Shown one piece after another: positions 31,701-44,330 of a stretch of 64,000 bases of DNA; position 1 is the first letter of the stretch, and each line of letters starts with the position of its first letter. Both the position numbers and the translations under genes were made by a program. The stretch covers positions 56,324,690-56,388,689 of the forward strand of contig CM034236.1 of the NCBI GenBank assembly GCA_019916065.1. Direction: 5' to 3'. The notes under the pieces are model-generated. The model was not told the origin of the DNA. It did not search any database and saw nothing but the letters and a program-made list of their open reading frames with translations. This DNA comes from Vitellaria paradoxa (Eukaryota > Streptophyta > Magnoliopsida > Ericales > Sapotaceae).

Positions 31701-34659
31701 TCTGAACACCGCCTACTCCCTTCCCAGCAGCACATTTCTGCACTTCATCTATCTCCCGACGGAAAGCCACAGTTTTAAGGTACGCCTGTATTTGTAATTC
31801 CGAAAACTTTGCAGGGGCCTAGATGTGCATACCCAAAAATAAAATAAACTAATAGTTATTAACAAAAGTTCAAAGAGATCAACCTTTATGGTACAATCCT
31901 AAGATTCCAGTAGCAGCAATATAAACAGAAGCACGCCCAAGAAACATGCGAAGATACTAGTGAAGAACAGGTTTGACTTCAGACAAAATATATAACAATG
32001 TGGCCAACACCCTACCTTTTTGACCTTTTGATATTTCTGTCTGTTCTCTGCCATCAATCTCTCTCTCATCTACAAAACAGGAAATTCATACCTCAGATTA
32101 AAAGAAAGCATCTTAACTAGAAAAAAAATTCAAAAAAAAATAAAATAAAATAAAAAATAGTTAGCTCAAGAAAATCCCCCAGTTAAAATGGATCTCCGCT
32201 CACCTGAACAAGAAGGTCAAGTTGCATTGATGGAGGTAATGCAGCCAATACGGCAGGATCAACCTTCCCATTAATTTCTGGCTGCAAGACCGATTAGATA
32301 TAAGGATGACCGAAAGAACACTAATTTCTCCAATCATCTAGTATCAAGCATAAACACTAAAGGCATTTATAAAATAGAATAAAAGATAACCTCCCATCAA
32401 CACACATACTCACACACAGAGAGAAACAGCATCCAAACTCTATTAGTTACCAAAATAAATAATGAAACACAAAAACTACCAGGGGATGTAATGAGACTTA
32501 AAAAAAATGAAAGTTCAGCCTTAGGGCACAAACACGTCCTTCGTAACCACTAAAACCACTTTTTCCTCTTTATAGTTGAATTAATGCATAACCAGACATC
32601 CATGCACATAATTTTCATATGCATAGCCTTTCCCAGTGCTTAACATTGAAATATACGGTGCAAACATTCTAATCATACTCTTTACACACATATAGGGTGA
32701 GAATGGTGCAATCGTTCTAATCATATCAAATTGATAAACCACCTGTTTCTATACACTTTCAAGAGTATATGATCCACTGATGGAAGAAACAGAAAGAGTA
32801 GGAATAAGAAATAATAAATTGGAATTTTGCAATTTATTTTCACAGCCGTCATTCCGGATATCAATACTAGGAATTAAGATTCTAAAACCATTAAAAACTA
32901 ACTTCAATTTTCTAAGAAAAATGATTTAAAAAAAAAAAAAGAAAAAACATAGTATAAAACAGACAAAAGAATTACAAGAATATGGTGCATCAAATGATAT
33001 TGTTACATCTCATGAATTTCCTTGTATTTCGCGTTTCAAGACCTTGTCAATCTGTCATAACAACCCAATTTACAACACCAATAACCATGTCATGCAAGAT
33101 CTGCATCTGTTATAAATGATAGAAAATGAAACACACGTGATAAATACTTACAAGTACCATCTCTTCATCTTCATCCTCCTCCTCCTCCTCCTCCTCCTCC
33201 TCCTCTTCAGTAGGAATGCCCATGCCAGAGGCTGATGCATTGCCAGAAAAACTTCCATCTTCCTCTGCTGCAAGGGATGCTGCCAACCTTAATCCACTCA
33301 GAAAAGAGAACAATTAGAATACTTTGCATCCTTGTTCAACAATAAATTAGAAATGCAAACAGCTCAGAGGCTCACAATTCATCCAGTGCTTCCTGGTTGC
33401 AACTAAATGGCACAGCATTATTTCCTTCTGCTGCATTGCCAGCCGCTTCAATTTGATCTGCAATAACCTTTTTACCCTTATCATCATTCTTCTGTGTCTG
33501 GCTTGCAAGATCATTGGCCAGTTCTTTCAACCTCATAGCCTTGAGCTATTAATAAAAACAAAACACCATAACTCAAAAAAAGTACTAATTGATTTGAACA
33601 CAGAATGTTTCCTAATTCCAAACAAATAAATAGTAAAGTTTCACAAAAATTTGTAGGTAAGAGTAGCGTAATGCTGCACAACCAGAAAATCTTGTAAGAA
33701 AAAGTAATCAAATGAGGTGGATCGCTTGAAAACAAAAAACCCCACATAAGTCTATTTTAATCACAACCCTATTCACAGCATTCTGGTTTCATTTTATGGT
33801 ACGTTTTTCTGTCGTAACAGATGTTGTTAAATAATTAGAACTTCACACAGTTCAAAACGTACATTTATGTACTCTTTTGAACTAATATAAATGAAAGGCT
33901 CACCAAAGATAGGCCAAAAAGTTGTTCCTCGCTCGGTTTAGAAAGAGCACTTCCTACTTTCTATTAGTCAGGGGAGAGAGGTAAAAAAATAAAAAATAAA
34001 AATAAAAAAGCAATCTGCCAACAAAAGCTACAGTCCCCTTCCCTTGAGAAATGGGTCGTAAACTTTAAAAAGTAAAGAAATTGGTGTATTTTAGAACCTG
34101 CTGAATTGAACGGAAAACGTTTAATCATTATAAGCAAAACAAAAATCGGCAGTCGTTTCCAAGATTGAGTACTGAATTAAGAGTTGAAGAAACTAACGTG
34201 GTTGAGAAGCAATTTCTCGGCTGTTTTGCGGATCTTGGCCTGAGCATTTTCACGCTGTCTGCGACGGGCAATTACAGTTCGACGTTTGAGCGCGGGCGTA
34301 GCACCGTCAAAGACAAAGACGGGCTTGGTCCGAAGGAACAATAGCTTGCAGATTCGGCGAAAGAAACCCAATATATGGGCGTTCCGCACCATCTCGCCTT
34401 TATCGTCTCGCATCGCCTTCATGAACTGAACCATCCATATACTCGCATCTGCAAAACAAATTTTGAAATAGTGTATATTAGTTACACAATCACAGGATAT
34501 GTGAGTCCTATTGGCGAAATTGCTGTGATCAGGGTTTCGAAGTAGGGTTAGGGCTAGGAGCAAGAGCAGACCGATTGCGAGTTTCTTGCCGGCAAGCGTT
34601 TCCACGGAGACGCGACGTCCGACAGGCGCAAGTAGCTCCCATAGACCTTGAACCCCCAT
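22707..34659 (-). CDS. XPG/Rad2-family DNA repair endonuclease UVH3, 15 coding exons
   Basis: Structure-specific nuclease that makes the 3' incision in nucleotide excision repair in the nucleus (XPG in animals, Rad2 in yeast). Exons, minus strand: 34659-34572, 34448-34198, 33545-33376, 33296-33152, 32281-32204, 32069-32016, 31818-31634, 31400-29654, 27833-27639, 27191-27106, 26877-26598, 26495-26359, 25654-25570, 25121-24597, 23426-22707. All GT-AG, joining in frame to 1581 aa; Arabidopsis UVH3 is of similar size. N-domain: [16 protein letters not shown] at the start, catalytic D77 in [10 protein letters not shown]-domain: E922 and E924 in [13 protein letters not shown]943 and D945 in [10 protein letters not shown], then D994 in [14 protein letters not shown] (helix-hairpin region). 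Between them is a long acidic spacer with an E11 run (200-210) and a UIM-like [13 protein letters not shown] (592-604). A PCNA-binding-like QLRLEAFY starts at 1169. The C-terminus is basic (LRRKRRKN). The upstream in-frame Met (34674) is less likely because the family starts at MGVQG. Confidence 0.95.
23404..23641. repeat. Two-copy 119-bp tandem repeat spanning the last UVH3 splice acceptor
   Basis: Copy 1 (about 23404-23522) contains the acceptor and first codons of exon 15; copy 2 (about 23523-23641) lies in the preceding intron. Both carry GTTCGTGTTGACT..GAGAATTAGACAAGA and a GACAGAGGTAAACTAAATATAT end. On the minus strand the intronic copy keeps an AG at the acceptor position, but its reading frame hits TGA at codon 5 (TCA ACA CGA ACT TGA). 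Confidence 0.9.
27989..28155. repeat. Two-copy 91-bp tandem repeat in UVH3 intron 8
   Basis: Units start at 27989 and 28080 with AAGTATTTACTGCAACTCCC and share a TGTTTTTAAAAG block and ACACAATGTAGCTC. Intron 8 (27834-29653) is the longest of the gene. Its remainder holds AT-rich DNA, fragments resembling degraded retroelement ends (near 28325-28430 and 29575-29640, with TCAGAGCTAGC) and a CT microsatellite at about 29336-29353. Confidence 0.8.
33175..33204. repeat. (CCT)n microsatellite coding for poly-Glu in UVH3
   Basis: A nearly pure CTC/CCT run in exon 4, read as GAG codons on the minus strand. It forms most of the E11 run in the acidic spacer. Length changes in threes would stay in frame, so this is a likely site of allelic length variation. 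Confidence 0.9.
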
Positions 34660-35339
34660 TGTCTTCTTTACCACGCTCCGCCTTCGGTTATTGTTGCCGC
34701 CAAAGAGCCTTGGATCAGAATTTATATGGAGTCGTGGGGCGAACTGACTGTGGATAAAAACGACATCGTATGATGAGATTGCGAGTTGCTGCTCAACGCT
34801 GTCGCCTTGCGTAATCGGTCATGGGAAAACACACGAGTCGTTTGGTTGATAAAAATTCACCCATTTTTAATAATTTTTATTTTTTTAAATTAAATTTTAT
34901 TACATATTACTTTTATATTTAATTTTTTTACTTTTATTATATTTTGTAATAAAATTTTCACTTACCAAACACCTCCGTATTCCTGTTTGATAAATGAATA
35001 ATGCTGTAACAACGGGGCAATTCGTTGGATAAAATACGAGGTCCATTTTTTATGCGAAATCCATACTTGATCAAATGGCTCCGCTCCTCACTACCGGGCC
35101 TATTGTCTATTTGACAATAAGGCCCAAAATTACTCCGAGGGAGGGGCATGGATGCAATAAAATTTAAAACTGGCGGCGGAAATTGAGAATAAATCGCAAA
35201 AAAGAGCGACAATGCAATTACCGGAAGCTAAGGGTCCGAAGGACAGCTGTCGAAGAAATTGGATCTCCGACCCACCCTACCGACTTAAACCCCCACAGGC
35301 ATCGCTCCATGCGTTTGCTGGTTCCGGCTCTCATCTGGT
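34660..35339. promoter_or_regulatory. Divergent promoter between UVH3 and HIG1-domain gene
   Basis: The 680 bp between the UVH3 start codon (minus) and the HIG1-domain start codon (plus) must contain both promoters and 5' UTRs. The two sides are GC-richer (34660-34840 and 35150-35339) and the middle is an AT-rich MITE-like insert. I see no convincing TATA box for either gene. Shared regulation is an inference from the spacing alone. Confidence 0.55.
34837..34973. mobile_element. MITE-like insert in the divergent promoter
   Basis: About 137 bp, very AT-rich, with imperfect inverted ends: CGTTTGGTTGATAAAAATT on the left against TGTTTGGTAAGTGAAAATT on the right complement. A related internal block (TTAAATTAAATTTTATTACA) recurs at about 58737-58760. 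The target duplication is unclear. Confidence 0.5.
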
Positions 35340-38300
35340 ATGGAGAAAATGGGAACGACCAACTCAGAACTGGAACAACTGTTTGAAGAGAAGAAGCGCG
35401 TTAAGAACCCTTTGGTCCCTATCGGTATCTCCTTGAAATCTCTCGTACACTTACAAATTTGTTTGCATAACGTATTGTATGGATTTATAGTGATAAGAGT
35501 CTTGTGTTCATTGGTTGGATCTGTTTAATAAACGTGGATAGTTATTAATTCAGTCTCGTGGGAATTTATTCGATGTTACTTAGTAACACTGAAAACCTAG
35601 AAATTTTGGGAGTTGCTTGTCACTTGTCAGATATCGCAATTTTTCTTAAAGATTTTACTTATGGTTCTGCGATATCAGGCACCCTGAAAACAGTAGAGCA
35701 CAAGCGTCTATTTAAATCGGCCAGACCATAAGAAATGAAGGGTAATTGATTGTTTTCGCATTTGGGGTTGGGGGAAAAAATCTCATTTGTGGAAACATAT
35801 TAATTTTTGGTTTTGTGTTGTTTGAATGTATTGGATAAGGATCCTGGGTGAACAGCATAATCCAACATACTCTATTCAATTTCAGCTCTAGTATGACAAC
35901 CTTGATTGGCTCGGGGAGGGGGTGGAACCGGGATAATTTTCTCAAGGATACAGGGGTGATGAGTCCCATCCACGAACAGATATTCGCAGTTGGGACATTA
36001 GATTTTGTATGAACAAGAGAATATGGAATTTGCTAGGTGTTTTAGTGCTGAATTAGATTGAACTTTGTTTGCGGCCAAGTATAATAAGAGTGCATTTGGA
36101 GTGCAAAAATTTAGTAAATTTTGATAAAAGTTGTAGGTTCGTAATTTGTACAGTGAAATAAAAAGTGAGTAATTTTGAGAGATTATGGTGTTTTTCAGTA
36201 AAATTCAAAGCTCCAGACGGAGCCTATAAATGTAGTGTTGGTAGGGGTGAAGATGGTTGTGCTGGAAGCTTTGGTGATTCAGTGATTATGACACCAGGGG
36301 GAGCCATTGGGATGGAACTTTTGGCGGTAGCTGTGATGAGTGGTGTTTGTGGCAACAATAAAGTGTGTGTGTGTGTGTGTGTGTGTTTAATGCATAAAGT
36401 TATGTAGTTTCAGTCATTGCAGAAGCCGTGTCTGTGTTGCAGACATGATGAGGCCTGTTGGATGGTGGCCATGACTTTCATATTTATACCCCTTATTATA
36501 TATGCAGGCACTCCGAGAAATCAGAAGTATCTATGTTGGACACTGAACAATATATCTGCATAGGTACGATATTGTGTGAATATGGATGTGTGGAGATAAG
36601 TTAGATTCTTTTAGTTTCTCAAACTAGAAGATAAAAACATTCTGGACTTGGCAGGTGTAGTTTTTAGTTACTTGAACTGGTTTTTTCTCTCATTTTGTAT
36701 TTGTTGTGAGTGAAGTAGGAATATATATATATATATATATAGATAATTGAAACCAAAAGCATTTTTAAAAAAGCATCCCCTTGAGATTGCCACCCAATTA
36801 CAACTCATAATTTATTAAGCCTGGGGATTTTCATATCCATGAACTCAACGAAGTTGAAAAAAATCTCTAGCTGTAACTATTTACTCCCAAATAACCAGTT
36901 ATACAAAATCAAGAATACATGCTTGTAATCCCATACAAGGCTTCTCTGTGTCTCTAAACAATCTACCATTCTTCTTCCTGCAAATAATCCATTGTGAACA
37001 AAATAGAATAATCCTCCAGACCATCTTTCTACTTTTGTGATGTTAGTTCCGCACTAAGACTTGAAAGCTTTTGTAGCTTCAAGAGAAAATACATTTATAA
37101 TACCCACTTTAAGGGTGTGTTTGGAGTGAGGATTTTGTGAGGTAAAAGAAAATGAAAGGGAAAGAGGTAGGAACACGAGGAAGGAAATGTAAAATTCCAA
37201 ATATATATATATATATATCCTTATCTATATGAATTAAAATATATATATATAAAATAAAATAAAAGGCATTCATCATCATATTAGTTTTTAATTTTATTAA
37301 TTTTAACTTCCTAAATTCTATGCCGCCTCCTTTCCATTTTCTAACACAATCCAAACGAGAGAAGGGATTTTGAATCCTTATCCCTTTGCTTTTTCCTTGA
37401 CAAATCCTTAATCCAAACACACACTTAGAATTTCCTAACATCTTCGGGAAAAAGCAATAGTCAGCCTAAGCCTTATCCCCATTTAAAGACTTTAGGAATT
37501 CCCAAACCTTTTCTATCACAAAAAGGAGTTTCTAGCATAAAGTTATCTTCATTTGAGGTGGAATTGACAGCTAAACCATTTGGCTTAGGTCCTCAATACC
37601 CACTCGAATTTCATCATCTCATTCCAAAGCACTACCATCCACAATTACCTTAGCAATGTGTTTGAGACGCCTATGAGCATTAGCCACCCTGAGGAAAAAT
37701 TTAGTATTTTTATCACCCTCTTTAAGCTAAGTTTACCAAATTTGACTTTTAAATGCAACCTCCTTAATGTACTTCCTCCACGGTTTGCCCATGATTATCT
37801 TGAATATTCTAAGCCTTTAAGTTCATGCCGCAATACATTCTTCTTGGACTTTATTCTTCCAAGAATATCTCTGTTTCATGTCTTTAAATCTGCTTTAATT
37901 CTCTTTAACTTCCTTGTGAAAACAAAGCTCGATTATCCTGTTACCTAGTAATTTCTCCATCATCCCGAATTCTTGATACACTGTTAGCAAAACCCCCTCT
38001 CATCAACAACTTTTTTTCAAATCTAAGTGGAATCTTGTGTCAAACGAGTTTACATTCTAACAAGACAAGAAAATGGTTTCAAGTCACGCAATTAAGTAGA
38101 ATCTGTCTTGTGCCTGAAAAATGTTTATTTGGCCTGTGCATCCAAAATTTTCCCTGGTGCATGTGACACATTCTGTATGGATATAATTTTTTTTTCTTGG
38201 GGCAGATATGATTCTGAAAATGGACATAGCAATGGTGCATTAAAGGGGTCAGGTTGGTTGTAGTGGTAGAATGTTGGAGGTGGTCAACATGTGGTGGGGT

Positions 38301-38736
38301 AGGTGTAGGGGTGTTGGTGTTGGTGTTGGTGCATTGGGCTACTTGGGTTCAGGCTTGAATTTCTCCTTGTGAGAATTGTGATGTAACACCAACCTGCTTA
38401 TTTTTTAAACAAAGCATTTGGGCTCATTTCTCTCCTCTTAATACCATACATTTATTACTGCATCAGAAAATAGAATGAAAATGCAAGAATTCATGAAGAA
38501 TTGCTATGCCACTGATCCTTACATAAAATCGAATTGTTAGGACTGAATATGTAGATTGTGTCTTTCACTTTTCAGGTGCATTTATTACCGCAGGAGTGCT
38601 TACTGCTGGGTTAATCAGTTTCAGGCGGGGAAATTCTCATTTAGGTCAACAGCTAATGAGAGCTCGTGTTGCTGTCCAAGGTGCTACAGTTGCATTGATG
38701 GTCGGCACTGCTTACTATTATGGTGAAAAGTTGTAA
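35340..38736 (+). CDS. HIG1-domain mitochondrial inner-membrane protein, 2 exons, 81 aa
   Basis: Small hypoxia-induced-gene-1 domain protein. Relatives (Rcf1/HIGD) sit in the mitochondrial inner membrane and associate with cytochrome c oxidase and respiratory supercomplexes. Exon 1 is 35340-35424 and exon 2 is 38576-38736; the 3151-bp GT-AG intron interrupts the Gly29 codon. The protein has a charged N-terminus (ELEQLFEEKKRVKNPLVPI), helix 1 (about 29-44, GAFITAGVLTAGLISF), a short loop with the family RRGNSHLGQQLMRARV block, helix 2 (about 62-78, ending GTAYYYG), and stops after EKL. Met1 and Met4 are both possible starts. Length matches the plant family. The intron carries LINE, MITE and SINE-like debris. 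It is transcribed away from UVH3. Confidence 0.93.
36760..37980 (-). mobile_element. LINE (L1-type) relic in HIG1 intron
   Basis: Antisense to the host gene. Near 37730-37620 (minus) the frame reads LKEGDKNTKFFLRVANAHRR, a signature of the region before the LINE reverse transcriptase, followed by KHIAKVIVDGSALE and a stop. Near 37025-36850 it reads WRIILFCSQWIICRKKNGRL, resembling the C-terminal part of plant LINE ORF2. The RT core is missing and a MITE interrupts the relic at about 37113-37430. Several stops make it inactive. Confidence 0.7.
37113..37430. mobile_element. MITE-like element nested in the LINE relic
   Basis: About 315 bp with terminal inverted repeats: AGGGTGTGTTTGGAGTGAGG on the left, and the complement GTGTGTGTTTGGATTAAGG on the right. 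T/A-rich flanks (TTTA and TTAG) fit a TTA-type target, but the exact duplication is ambiguous. The interior carries (AT)n runs. Confidence 0.65.
38235..38400 (+). repeat. SINE-like fragment with a GGTGTT minisatellite
   Basis: Near the end of the HIG1 intron, GGTTGTAGTGGTAGAATG resembles a Pol III A-box region and GGGTTCAGGCTTGAATT a B-box, with a GGTGTTGGTGTT tandem run between them. No target duplication or A-tail was defined, so this is tentative. Confidence 0.35.
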
Positions 38737-41700
38737 ATGTTCCTGTTGCTGGTGCTTGACTGGCAAGTCATATATATCTGCTTTTCATCTGATTTGAATC
38801 TTGGGGATATTTTATGATCAAAATGAAGGATCAGACTTCTTGTCATATTTTTTTTTTTTGGGGGGGGGGGTTAAGGTCAATCATATTATTACTTTTTGCT
38901 TCTTATTTATCGTTCCGTTAGTTCTAAATCTGAAAATTCGTATAAGCCATGTCTGTTGGAACAAATTGCTGCTCTGAGATGAAAATAATTATGCTCATTC
39001 TAAGATTTCACATAAATGAAATGAATGGTATAGATGATTGCTCTGTTTGCTTTCGTGGCAGTTATATTTGTTTAAGTACCGCCTATGTATGGGTACGTTG
39101 TTGATCTTGAAATAGATAGATGACTGAAATGGCTGGTGGATTTTAGAAATGGGTGCAACCCGAATGAGAATCATGCGTTGGTTTTGTTGCTATCCATGCA
39201 TGAAACTGAAAATTCAGCTGCTCTCTTAAGCAATGAGAAACTTCTGTCATGGTGTCATTTGTTGTTACTCCGTGTCATCGTGTGTTTGTACCTATATTAG
39301 TGCCATTAATTCCTCTTTCGTAAGTTGTTTGAGCTGGAGTCTAAACTCGAATTCTGTTATGTTTATTCATTTGCTGCAATGCCTGTTCATAATTGCCTGT
39401 AATATAGTGAGGGGAGCTAATTCAATGTCTTAAGAAAATTACTCTGTTATCTTTATTGTGAAGGGGGTTCAATTTTTTCGGAAGGGACGTGGGATAAGAA
39501 ATGTGATTTGGCAATATAAAATTGGTTGAAAACGAATTTGGTGGTATACCATCATATTCCCTGCATGGGATGTCATATTCTCTAATTTGGGGAATTATTT
39601 AAACACAAGCAATAGGTGAGCTTTGCGGATAATGATAAATCTATGATTACTTGGTCGATTCTATGGAGAATGTATGTTTCGTTTGTGCTTTTCAACAATG
39701 TATAAAGTTCTTGTTGGGTGGATTTGATTAAAATAAATGTATGAAGTAAAATAATGATACTTGTACATAAAACAATGGAAGTTAAAATGATTGAACAAAA
39801 AGAATGCATTTTATTACATGTGTTTCAAGTTATTAATTGGATTTTTTTTAATTACATTCCTTCAAACTCAACAATGGTTGTTGAAAGTGGAAGAGTTAGC
39901 AATAAAATATCATAATTTCCTTTTTTTTTTTTTTGGTTTAAGAATAAATACCATTTGTATGTGATCATACCAATCATAATGCCAGAATAAATTCTTTTGT
40001 TGATAAAAGTTTAATGAATCATCAAAGTAAATGGTTTGCAATCTAAATTCAAAAATCATTCAACTTGTTGATTAAAAAAGATAGGGTATTGAAGAATATC
40101 TGGAAAATTGTCTCATTCATTCATTGATAACAAATTCTTGGTTCTTTACACAAAAAGAGAGAGAATAGGAGATGAAAGAGAAATTGTAAGATGAAAAGAT
40201 ATATTTGAAAATATAAAAATTCTTTTTCAATCCAACTGATAAAACTTTTTTGATTATTCAAAATTGTTGCAGAATTATTATCATTATTCGAATGAACTCT
40301 GATTAAGCTATTATTTTTTGAACAAACTTTTAAATAATTTAGATGGTTGTGTAGTTGTAGCCTTTAATTGTATGTTCGTTTGGATAATAATATCTTTAGT
40401 CTAAATTATGTTGAGTTTCTCTTTTTCGAGTAATCTTTAAAATCATTCGAATTAATTTTTGCATGCGTATCGTGATTTGAATGAACATGTCACTTTGTTT
40501 GGATGATTAATCATTTTTGCACTTCTTTTACTTCTTTCTCCTAACTTCACCTTGGCATGCTCAATCAATGTGAAAATGACAAAATATATTTTTTAAACAT
40601 TATTTTATCTGCAGAAGACATTGAAACACATAAGTTAGGAATTTCACTTAAAATAAAACTTTAAATATAAAAATAATATAAATTGAACTTGAATTATGCA
40701 TCAAAGACATCAATATATGATATTTATAAGTAAACATATCAAATATCTCCTTATCTCACAATCAAACGCACCCTTTCCATAGTTAAAAGTTGGAATATGG
40801 CAGTAATAATTGTGTTAAGAGTCTCATTTATATTTTTTTGATACGGGAGTACCTCAAATTTTACACAGTCGCACGCATAAATTGACCTTAATACCATAAG
40901 TAACATCCATAGAGTTCACTAAAAGGATTAAATATCATCACAATATCTTCTCTTTGTGCTTTTTACGTGACAGTCAACATGCATTACCTACAGTTTGAAT
41001 TCATCATAATGCAACACTCTGTGTCAATTCTAGATGTTAATGTTACTTTTACAAAAATTTTATTTTAATTAATTAATTAATTTTTTATTAAAAATTTTAA
41101 TTTAATGAACTAAAAAGTTAAAATTTTAAATATATGAAATCTTTTTGTAGCTACACAAGGTGATAAAATCAATAACTTCATACTTCCTAGAAAACCCATT
41201 CCAAGCCTGGAAAGCTATTTAGAATATTAGTGTGGTGCTTACTAAAAAATTTTCGATACTTAAGTTAAAAAAATAGTTGAGAAAATAGTTTGATAGAGTT
41301 TCAATGGGGTAAGTAAGTTGTACCTGCATTTTTGTGAAGTGGTCATATGTATACACAAGAAATCTCACGTGAAATGGCATGCATGAATTGCATGTAACCG
41401 TGCCTTCTTGTTCTTCAATGGGATGATGCCACATATATTATAAATTCTAAAATTGATTCCTTAATTCGTTAACCAACTCGTTATATAGAATGTGATTTAT
41501 GATAGCACTTTTATAGGCGTATATATTGGAAATGTCAAGGGAGGGCTGTATACATAACCCGTGACGTAAGCTACTTTGGCGGGAATAACTCAATCGAAAT
41601 AATTAGTCATAAATTGGTTAGGTGACTGAGGCCTGAATTGGAACGTCCTTACTTGGATGCCTCCAGTCAGGTATGTTGAGGGAAGAAAGATGAGTGATAT

Positions 41701-41869
41701 GTTATTAGAGAAATTAGAGACAAATAATGAGATTCAATGAGAATTTTAATTAGTAATGAAAATAAGAGAGAGATGACGAGATTCAATGACAGATGTTACA
41801 ACAGTTAAAAATGAGAGAAAGAGAAAGGGGGGAAGGATTTGGTGGGATTGCAAAAAGTGTGATGCAAAT
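38737..41869. other. Intergenic; HIG1 3' flank and AT-rich DNA
   Basis: The first few hundred bases probably include the HIG1 3' UTR. A T12-G11 junction sits at about 38848-38870. Beyond that I see only AT-rich sequence with no frame resembling a protein and no clear element ends. Confidence 0.5.
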
Positions 41870-44330
41870 AGTCTAAAACTATATATACTTAAAATTTTAA
41901 GTCTTTTGTACATTAAAATTGAATTATTAATTTAAATTTTATTTTTAGAAAATTTTAAAGAAGATTATAGTCTTAATGTCACTTTTTTTGAAAAAAAAAA
42001 TCTTAGTTGACTTTGTATGATAAGTATCGATACAGTATTTAAAAATATTAAATTATTTATTACAAATATTATCGTATTTTTTAAAATATTAATTTAAAAA
42101 TTTTATAAAAATGTATTAAAAAATGATAAGAGTGAAAGAGTGTATTTTCACGTGAAGGGACTAGAAAAGATAACCAAAGTGGAGAGAAAAAAATACTGAC
42201 TATTGAACAAATTTAACATTTAAAAATATTCTGAATTCAAATTCTTGAGTTTCTTCATTGACTTTGCTTGATAACTATTCAAACAGTGTTTAAAAATATT
42301 AATTTAAAAAATTTTATAGACAAATATTCAAAAAATATGAAAATAGTGAGAGAGTGTTTCCATGTGAAGTGATAAAAATGCAACCAAACTAGAAAGAAAA
42401 ATAAGTAATCATAGTCATTTAACAAATTTAACGGTTGAAAATATCTCAAATTCAAATTATTGAATTTCTTTATTATATAGATGACACAAAGATTGTAAAT
42501 GTGTATATATTTTATATTTTATTTACATTAAAATTTATTTTTTAGTTAAAATGTTTATTTTTAAAATTTTAAGGAAATTTAAAGTTTAAATATCATTTTT
42601 TTAAATAAAAAAATCTTAGCTAACTTCTGTCTGATAGGTATTTATAAAATGTTTAAAAATATTAATTTATTTCTTATAAATATTATTACATTTTTAAAAA
42701 TATTTATTTAAATTTTTTTATAAAAAAAAGTCTTTAAAAAAATTTGAAAATAGTGAGAGAGTGTGTTTTCATGGAAAGTGACCGAAAAAATAATAAAAGT
42801 GAAGAGGAAAAAAAAAAAAGGTAATCCTAACTAATGAACAAATTTAATGATTAAAAATATCTCAAATTCAAAATTTTGAACTCCTTATTATATAGATCAC
42901 ATAAAATGTAAAAATATATGTATTTTAAGTTTTATGTACATTAGAATTTAATTTTTAATTTAAATGTTTATTCATTAAATTTTTAAATAAAATTAATGTC
43001 TAAATATCACTTTTTTAAATAAAAAATCTTTGTTGACTTTGTCTAATAGATATCTATATAGTATTTAAAAATATCAATTTTAAAAATATTAATTTATTTA
43101 TTATAAATATTATCATATTTTAAAAAATATTAATCTAAGAATTTTTATAAAAAACATTCAAAAAGATATGGGAAGAGGGTGTTTTCATATATAAAGTAAC
43201 AAAAACGATAATTAAATTGAAAAGAAAAAAAAGTAATTCTAACTATTGAACAAATTTAACAGCTAAAAATATCCCTTCCTTATTATGTAGAGTTTATTTT
43301 TTTAATTTTTTTTAAAGAAAATTAATGTCTAAATATCATTTTTTTAATAAAAATTTTAGTTAATTTTGTCTAACAAATATTCGTACAGTGTTTAAAATAT
43401 TAATTTATTTATTATCAATATTATCAAAATTTTAAAATTTTTAATTTAAAAATATTTATAAAAAATATTCAAAAAGATACAAGAAGAGTAAAAAGAGTGT
43501 GTTTTTTTAGGAAATGAAAAAAGGGCAATCAAACTGGAAAAGAAAAAAAAAAGTAATTCTGACCATTGTATAAATCTAACGATTAAAATTATCACTCGAA
43601 CTTTTTTATTATATAGAGATTATAGAAAATGTGGGAGGTGTCCTTGAGAATTTTTGTTTTGTAAATATTAGATATTTTGGTGGAGGATTTTAGAGATCAA
43701 ATCCCACAGTTGGTTACATTAAATCCTCACTGTCTATTGAAGAGGTGAAGAATTATAAATATGGATGATGCCTTCATTTGTAAATCATCCAAGAACATAA
43801 TAATAAAAAAAAAATCTCCAAATTTTTTAATTACTCTTTTGTGTTTCTCTCTTTAAGTGTTTTAAATTTTTAGTTCACTTTCCTTCAATATTCTTAACTT
43901 CTTATCAAGAGTCAGCCTAACTTTATACTTCAATAAACGGTTAAACAGAGGGGATTCATTTACTTAGGTCTCGTTTGATAACTTTATTTTTGTTATTTTT
44001 TATTTATATTGATTGAATTTTTAATTTAAATATTTATTTTTAAGAAACTTTTAAAAAATTAGAATATAAATATCATTTTTTAAAATATCAAATTTTAGTT
44101 AATTTTGTCTAGTAAATATCTATATAGTATTAATATATAAAATTTTATTATTTGAAAAAGAAATAATACTTATCATTAAGCAAATTTGTAAAATTTTATT
44201 ATTTAAAAAAAAGTAATCCTGACTATTAAATAAATTTAACAATAACAAAATATTTCAAATTTAAATTGTTAGAGCTTCATCTTTATCATTGAACAAATGT
44301 ATAAAATTTTATTATTTGAAAAAGAAATAA
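41870..44330. repeat. Direct array of degenerate AT-rich units with Helitron-like ends
   Basis: A unit of up to about 410 bp recurs in direct orientation. One landmark (GTTGACTTTGTCTAATA or variants) occurs near 42006, 42258, 42620, 43032, 43360 and 44097. Another (ATTGAACAAATTTAAC or variants) occurs near 42200, 42413, 42830, 43240, 43560 and 44225. Four units end in TTATTATATAGA or close variants (about 42470, 42890, 43280, 43610); on the minus strand these read TCTATATAATAA, preceded by A in some copies, like the 5' terminus of plant Helitrons. No 3' hairpin or CTRR end was found. The stretch 43630-43980 is different and includes ATTATAAATATGG and CAAGAACATAATAAT, resembling part of an LTR. 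Confidence 0.65.

Noticed and set aside
36165..36407. 80-codon plus-strand frame in the HIG1 intron
   Set aside because: It ends in a (GT)n microsatellite, has no family resemblance, and lies between two exons of a well-supported gene.
41870..44330. CRISPR-like or regularly spaced regulatory array
   Set aside because: Unit spacing is irregular (about 250 to 740 bp), repeats are long and degenerate, and the context is a plant nuclear genome.
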